Source: Oscillibacter sp.
Lineage (GTDB): Bacteria; Bacillota; Clostridia; Oscillospirales; Oscillospiraceae
Direction: 5' to 3'
NCBI GenBank assembly: GCA_017447005.1
Contig: JAFSOM010000181.1
Span: 1-8,438 of the forward strand
DNA: 8,438 nucleotides
A program made the translations under genes and the position numbers. This document shows, piece after piece, positions 4,201-8,438 of this stretch; positions within the stretch are counted from its first letter, which is position 1; each line of letters opens with the position of its first letter. The notes beneath the pieces are model-generated. The model made no database searches. It saw nothing but the letters and a program-made list of their open reading frames with translations, and had not been told where the DNA came from.

Positions 4201-6099
4201 GTGGAACTGCCTCTTGATTTACAGCAATATGAGGAGTACGCCTCCATAGACGCCGAAAACATGCCCCCGGAATCTCCCTGCGCACTGTATATTCTTCCCG
4301 CCGCTTTTGAGGAAATCAAATCCCATATTGAATGGCGCGTGCAGAGTGCCTACAACCGCTATGAGCAGGGCGGCATTTTGATTGGCGACGTTTACAAAGA
4401 CCCGGAGACGCAGATTGTCTACGGACTTGTAAAAAGCGTGATTCCCTCTCCGATTTCCGGCGACGAAACCTATCTCAAATTCACGCAGGAAAGCTGGATT
4501 GAGATGCACAAGGCGCTTGACCGGAAAAAAGCGTCCACGCCGGATGGCGGACAAATGCGTATTCTCGGATGGTACCACACGCACCCCAATATGCGCGTCG
4601 AAATGTCCAACGTAGACCAGAACACGCACCGGAAATTTTTCTCCCAATACTGGCAGTTTTCCGTCATTTTTAATCCACAGCGCGGAATCTGGTCTGTTTT
4701 CAACGGTGCGGACTGTCTGAACTGCCGCGGTAAGCTGTTTTGCTCTCAGGCGGATTACGATAAGAAAGCGTATATTACGGGCGTGACCGCACTTCCGGCA
4801 AATGTCAACGCCGGGTGGTATTCTTTCCCAAAAGACCGTGCGGGAAATGGAACGAAACGCGCCGGAACCGCGACGGGACGCGCAGAGAACGGAGAGGAAC
4901 GCAAGACGTTTAACATTACGTCCCGCACCGACCCCCAGCCGCCCCTGCCGCCTCCGGCTCAACCTGCCCAGCAAACTCCAGCCGCTTCCGTTCATCGTCC
5001 CACCACGACCACGCATAAAACGCGGAACAACGTGCCAAGCGTTCCGCATGGTCACGTTATAAAGAACGCGGTGCAAACAATCGTGAACGCTGTGGCACCC
5101 CCGGACGCTTTCACTTTTTCGCAGTTCCTGTATCAACGGACAAACGAACGCATGTTGGTTATCCAACGTGAATTAGTGGAAGAACTTATACAAAAAGCTA
5201 AGCTGCAAAATTACCTGTCCGTAAAAAACGAACTGATTTTGCTGTATCCGCTTAAATCTCCGGAAAACTTATATTATATGTGGAACGGAGTACCGCATTA
5301 TACTTTTGAAAACCACGTCGGAAGCAGTATCAAAGCGACAGGATTCTGGTATATCACAGACAGCGGGCAATATGTGGAGTATCTAGAGCGGGAGCAATCG
5401 CCTGACTGTGTAAATCTGGCTGTCGTGTATTCAAATCGCCCGGTCAATAAGAACAAACTGTGCGATTGGCACGATGTCTGCGGCATGTGCGATTGTGTAT
5501 TATGGGTTAATTTGAGAAATAAAAACCAGACGCCTTTTTATACCCTTCCGAAATTCTATTCTCCACTCCCCTTTTCAGTCAGATTTCCGCATAAGCCGGG
5601 ATGCAGCGTCCTGCGGGAGAGCGCAGATATTCTATCGGAAAGTCAGTTGTCCTCCCGCGTCCAAAGCGGCTGGATATATTTTGACGCTTCCACAAGCAAC
5701 GAAGCGAACGCTTTCAAGATACGTCCTGATTTTATCCAAAGGCTGTTCGAGCAGTTGCGGCGTGTGCAGATGTCGTCAGACTATTGCGTAGCCGTCACTT
5801 ACGGAACAGGCGTTGACCCGACAGACGACCACGCGATGACTTTGCTGAACGAGCGGTTTTTAAACATCCGTGTATTGTCGCCCCGTGACAACGCTGTGGA
5901 CATAGACGCGGAGTTTTTCAATACAACTTATCAAGACAGCGCGACAGATGGAACGCCTAAATTGGTCTTTCTCTTTTCGGGCGGAGACATTGACGTGGAG
6001 GAAATGAAACGGCGATTGTTCGGGCGCGATTCGGCGCTGATTCTGAACGTTGAGGACGCGCAACATTTTCGACTTTGCCGCCTGTTTCCAAACAGATGA
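4201..6099 (+). CDS. JAMM/MPN+ isopeptidase with large unknown C-terminal region
   Basis: A 632-residue protein from the GTG at 4201, or 645 if translation begins at the ATT at 4162, which has the better ribosome site. Residues about 28-175 form a JAMM metalloprotease domain: glutamate E55 (YEQGGILIG), then H126-T-H128, S136 and D139 (GWYHTHP...MSNVD), a perfect HxHx7SxxD zinc site. GWYHTHP resembles Rpn11/AMSH-like deubiquitinases more than RadC. Expected role: trims the Ubl precursor and/or removes it from conjugates. C172, C175 and C181 follow the domain. A Pro/Thr-rich linker (about 240-285) leads to roughly 330 residues I do not recognise, with a Cys/His cluster (C421, H424, C427, C430, C432) that could bind metal. 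Base composition falls sharply in AT-rich 5160-5280. The C-terminal region may recognise targets, but this is inference. Third step of the operon, after the E2 pair. Confidence 0.88.
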   Translation: MELPLDLQQYEEYASIDAENMPPESPCALYILPAAFEEIKSHIEWRVQSAYNRYEQGGILIGDVYKDPETQIVYGLVKSVIPSPISGDETYLKFTQESWIEMHKALDRKKASTPDGGQMRILGWYHTHPNMRVEMSNVDQNTHRKFFSQYWQFSVIFNPQRGIWSVFNGADCLNCRGKLFCSQADYDKKAYITGVTALPANVNAGWYSFPKDRAGNGTKRAGTATGRAENGEERKTFNITSRTDPQPPLPPPAQPAQQTPAASVHRPTTTTHKTRNNVPSVPHGHVIKNAVQTIVNAVAPPDAFTFSQFLYQRTNERMLVIQRELVEELIQKAKLQNYLSVKNELILLYPLKSPENLYYMWNGVPHYTFENHVGSSIKATGFWYITDSGQYVEYLEREQSPDCVNLAVVYSNRPVNKNKLCDWHDVCGMCDCVLWVNLRNKNQTPFYTLPKFYSPLPFSVRFPHKPGCSVLRESADILSESQLSSRVQSGWIYFDASTSNEANAFKIRPDFIQRLFEQLRRVQMSSDYCVAVTYGTGVDPTDDHAMTLLNERFLNIRVLSPRDNAVDIDAEFFNTTYQDSATDGTPKLVFLFSGGDIDVEEMKRRLFGRDSALILNVEDAQHFRLCRLFPNR

Positions 6100-6129
6100 C
6101 GCGACGCACAAAAGACAAGGAGGCGCGAT

Positions 6130-6846
6130 GTGAAGACCCCCGACGAATTGCACGCGGAAATAGTAAGTCCGGCGCGGCCGGACGAAACGGCGAAGCCTGA
6201 ACCGCGTGAGGAGCCTTTACCGGCACCGGAAACGGAGCGACGGGATAAGACGAAACCGCTTTTCATTATCCGCAGGAAGCCGGAAAGCGGAGATTCTGTG
6301 ATACGCGATGTTTCGCTTGAATCCCTGCTGAAACGTTATCCCATTTTGCGGGCGCAACGCGGTTTGGATAAGACGGAATGTCCGTTGCTGGTCATCACGG
6401 AAGACGCCGAGCGGATTATCAAAGAACACATCTCTTGGGGAGAGAAAACGGAGTGGAATGTTCGCGAACAAGGCGGACTTTTAATCGGACAGCCTTTCCG
6501 CGTGAAGCGGCGCGTCATTGGTCTGGTCGAATCCGCGATTCCCGCCGAACTGACGCGCTCCAGCGCGGCTTATCTGGAAATGGGCGTCGATACGTGGGCG
6601 AAAATGCTCGACGTTTTCGACGAGCGTTACAGTGGAAAGGGGTTGCGCGTTATCGGCTGGTACCACACACACCCGAACGGACTACCCGTTTTTATGTCCG
6701 GAACGGATATGGGTACACAGCGGACGTTTTTCAATCGGCCTTGGCACTTTGCCGCGGTTCTCAACCCACACCAAAAACTGCTGGCCTGCTTCCATTCCGC
6801 CGAAGCCACGAAATGCGAATACTGCCCGAAAACTTTCACTGACTGA
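6130..6846 (+). CDS. Second JAMM/MPN+ isopeptidase
   Basis: A 238-residue protein. The start is GTG at 6130 with AAGGAGG (6117-6123) 6 nt upstream; an ATG at 6128 is immediately followed by TGA. The N-terminus has a Pro/Glu-rich stretch (about 14-42), then a helical part. The JAMM domain spans about 85-235: E113 (REQGGLLIG), H179-T-H181, S190 and D193. The spacing is HxHx8SxxD, one residue longer than the usual x7 and than the neighbouring JAMM protein. The domain is clearly homologous to the upstream one (shared EQGG-LIG, GWYHTHPN, T-R-FF). A CxxC (C229, C232) ends the domain. Expected role: Ubl maturation or deconjugation, perhaps dividing these tasks with the other JAMM protein. The acidic N-terminal part could be an interaction arm. 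All metal ligands are present, so activity is likely, though the longer loop could change specificity. Confidence 0.88.
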   Translation: MKTPDELHAEIVSPARPDETAKPEPREEPLPAPETERRDKTKPLFIIRRKPESGDSVIRDVSLESLLKRYPILRAQRGLDKTECPLLVITEDAERIIKEHISWGEKTEWNVREQGGLLIGQPFRVKRRVIGLVESAIPAELTRSSAAYLEMGVDTWAKMLDVFDERYSGKGLRVIGWYHTHPNGLPVFMSGTDMGTQRTFFNRPWHFAAVLNPHQKLLACFHSAEATKCEYCPKTFTD

Positions 6847-6872
6847 ACATTTCAGGGATATGGTGGAATCAA

Positions 6873-7172
6873 ATGGAAGATAATCTGACTTTCAGAATCA
6901 TACGCCCTCCCGGAAAAGCGAAGCCCAATAAAAACGCCATTTTTCGTATCGTCGATACGAACAGCCTATACGCAAAACAACGGGAGCAGGCGCTTCGTGA
7001 AACGGACAACCCCCCGTTTAGCATACAGACGCGGCGCGCTCCGGCAAAGTGTCCTCTCTGCGGCACGATGGCAAACGTCTACCGTGAGGAACATCCGGGA
7101 GAGGAACTGCTTCTGCCAACGGGTCATCCCTTCACTTGCGCCGTTTGCGGCAATACGGATTATTGGGCATGA
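6873..7172 (+). CDS. Small zinc-ribbon protein
   Basis: A 99-residue protein with two CxxC knuckles, C60/C63 (KCPLCG) and C89/C92 (TCAVCG), 25 residues apart: a four-cysteine zinc ribbon. H75 and H85 lie between them. The N-terminal half (LTFRIIRPPGKAKPNKNAIFRIVDTN) looks beta-rich and basic; no transmembrane segment or signal peptide. It begins 26 nt after the second JAMM gene, with GGTGGA 6 nt before the ATG, and ends 25 nt before the E1 gene, so it is part of the same transcript. Its place between the protease and E1 genes suggests an adaptor for one of the conjugation enzymes. An E3-like function is conceivable, but four ligands fit one zinc, not the cross-brace of a RING finger. I do not recognise a named family. 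Confidence 0.78.
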   Translation: MEDNLTFRIIRPPGKAKPNKNAIFRIVDTNSLYAKQREQALRETDNPPFSIQTRRAPAKCPLCGTMANVYREEHPGEELLLPTGHPFTCAVCGNTDYWA

Positions 7173-7197
7173 AAGCCGGACAGGACAGGAGAAAATT

Positions 7198-8438
7198 ATG
7201 GGAACGTTTACGATTATCAAAAATTCAGAAGACAATCCCTTTGACCGTCAGGAACGGATTGAGGGATGGAGTCAGGAGAAACTCCGTAACGCCCGCGTAC
7301 TGGTCATCGGCGCGGGCGCTATCGGCAATGAGACGCTAAAAAATCTCGCCCTTTTGGGCGTGGGAAATATCCTGATATGCGACATGGACACTATCTCCGT
7401 TTCCAATCTCAGCCGGACGGTTCTGTTTCGCATGGAGGACGCGGGCAAGAAGAAAGCGGAAACGGCGGCTCTGCGCGTCAAGGAAATGGCGCTGGAGAAG
7501 TCCAGCAAGGTGGACTTCTTCGACGGCGACATTGTGTGGGACTTGGGCGCGGGCGTTTACCGCTATTTTGACGTGGTTTTGGGATGTCTGGACAACGTCG
7601 AAACGCGCTTTGCGGTAAACCGTCAGTGCCGCTTGGTCAGGAAGCCGTGGATAGACGCGGGAATCAACCAGCTTGCGGGAAACATCAAGGTCTTTTCCGG
7701 CGAAGAGGGGGCTTGTTATCAGTGTTTCGCGCCGCAGACTTTGTTGGACGCGGCGCGGCGGCGCTATTCCTGCGACGACTTCAAACGCCGTATGTTTAGC
7801 GAACGCAAAATGCCCACCATCCAAATTTCATCAGCCATTGTTTCCGCCCTTCAGGTTCAGGAGGCCATTAAGCTGATTCTGGGTAAACCCGCGCTGACCG
7901 GAAAAGAGCTTTTCTTTCAGGGTGCCAACGGCGCATTTGAGACGATTCGTCTGAGCGAGGATCCGGATTGTGTGGCGCATGCCGCCTATGATAAAATCAT
8001 TGAGACGCCGCTGACAAACGCCGTCACCGCGCGGGAATTTCTTACATTCGTTTCGCAGGCGGAACGCTCCGGCGTCGGCGCGTCGCTGATTCTGGAACGG
8101 CAGTTTCTCCAGAGCATTACATGCGACCATTGCGGTAAAGTTACGACCTATTTCAAGCCGACGTTCCGCCTGTTTCAGGATGAGGTGAACTGTCCGCACT
8201 GCGGACAGTCCGTTGACCGGAACCGTTTTCTGTTTGTGGACAGCCTTTCCATGAACAGCGCCCCGGAACTTTTGGACTTGCCTTTGGAAACGTTCGGCAT
8301 TCCGAAACTGCACATTCTCACGGTTCGCAACGCGGAGGACGAGTACCAGTATTATGAATTGAGCGGAGACGTAAGCCGCGTAATGCCTTCCATTTTTCCG
8401 AAGGAACAGTCTTATACTATTTCCGATATAAAGAGTAG
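7198..8438 (+). CDS. ThiF/E1-like ubiquitin-activating enzyme (partial, C-terminus beyond window)
   Basis: The frame is open for 413 codons and continues past the right edge. Adenylation domain about 14-262: RQERIEG (18-23), nucleotide-binding GAGAIG (38-43), CDMDTISVSNLSR (61-73) carrying the ATP/Mg aspartates and the conserved arginine, K85/K86, LDNVE (131-135), and IVSALQVQEAIKLILG (214-229). CYQC (C173, C176) with CVAH (C258, H261) would form the structural zinc site, with histidine in place of the usual last cysteine. C192 (RRRYSCDDF), between CYQC and the crossover region, is the best candidate for the thioester cysteine. A second zinc ribbon follows (C309, C312, C332, C335). Role: adenylates the Ubl C-terminal glycine and passes it to an E2. 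There is one adenylation domain at the N-terminus, unlike BilD, which has an inactive domain first. AGGAG lies 6 nt before the ATG. Confidence 0.9.
   Translation, partial: MGTFTIIKNSEDNPFDRQERIEGWSQEKLRNARVLVIGAGAIGNETLKNLALLGVGNILICDMDTISVSNLSRTVLFRMEDAGKKKAETAALRVKEMALEKSSKVDFFDGDIVWDLGAGVYRYFDVVLGCLDNVETRFAVNRQCRLVRKPWIDAGINQLAGNIKVFSGEEGACYQCFAPQTLLDAARRRYSCDDFKRRMFSERKMPTIQISSAIVSALQVQEAIKLILGKPALTGKELFFQGANGAFETIRLSEDPDCVAHAAYDKIIETPLTNAVTAREFLTFVSQAERSGVGASLILERQFLQSITCDHCGKVTTYFKPTFRLFQDEVNCPHCGQSVDRNRFLFVDSLSMNSAPELLDLPLETFGIPKLHILTVRNAEDEYQYYELSGDVSRVMPSIFPKEQSYTISDIKS

Noticed and set aside
4219..5166. Long minus-strand reading frame opposite the JAMM gene
   Set aside because: It lies antisense to a gene with an intact JAMM motif, has no ribosome site or recognisable domain, and its composition mirrors the coding strand.
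7336..8313. Minus-strand frames opposite the E1 gene
   Set aside because: The plus-strand frame contains all E1 motifs over more than 400 codons, so these are antisense shadows.

Overview
The window is bacterial. Genes are densely packed, almost every start has a strong GGAGG-type ribosome binding site, and there are two clear sigma70/sigmaA-type promoters. GC content is moderate to high within genes and low in the central intergenic region. An NrdG-like radical SAM protein hints at an anaerobic or facultative host, possibly a Firmicutes-type gut or sediment bacterium, but the lineage is not proven from sequence alone.

The layout is two divergent operons around an AT-rich intergenic region (2128-2605). 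Leftward (minus strand) are a radical SAM protein of the NrdG/activase type (2127-1504), a 369-residue coiled-coil protein built from 14-residue repeats (1520-411), and the start of a second coiled-coil protein (508 to beyond the left edge). These genes overlap each other. Rightward (plus strand), from a consensus TTGACA-17-TATAAT promoter, is a complete ubiquitin-like conjugation cassette: a 90-residue beta-grasp ubiquitin-like protein (Ubl), two tandem paralogous E2 (UBC-fold) proteins, a large JAMM/MPN+ protease fused to an unknown C-terminal region, a second shorter JAMM protease, a small zinc-ribbon protein, and a ThiF/E1-like activating enzyme that runs off the right edge. All seven are co-directional with gaps of about 25-90 nt, as expected of one operon.

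Proposed working: a JAMM protease trims the Ubl tail (last residues DAGRPS) to expose a glycine. The E1 adenylates it and forms a thioester, one or both E2s accept it on a catalytic cysteine that follows an HPN motif at the eukaryotic spacing, and it is transferred to targets. The JAMM proteases may also remove it. The order Ubl-E2-protease-E1 matches published bacterial ubiquitination-like (Bil/BilABCD) antiviral operons, but this locus differs: E2 and JAMM are each present twice, a zinc-ribbon protein is added, the E1 seen here has a single N-terminal adenylation domain followed by a second zinc ribbon, and a radical SAM plus coiled-coil module is divergently transcribed next to it. A link between the two operons, and any defence role, is inference. 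No RNA genes, CRISPR arrays, insertion sequences or attachment sites were seen.
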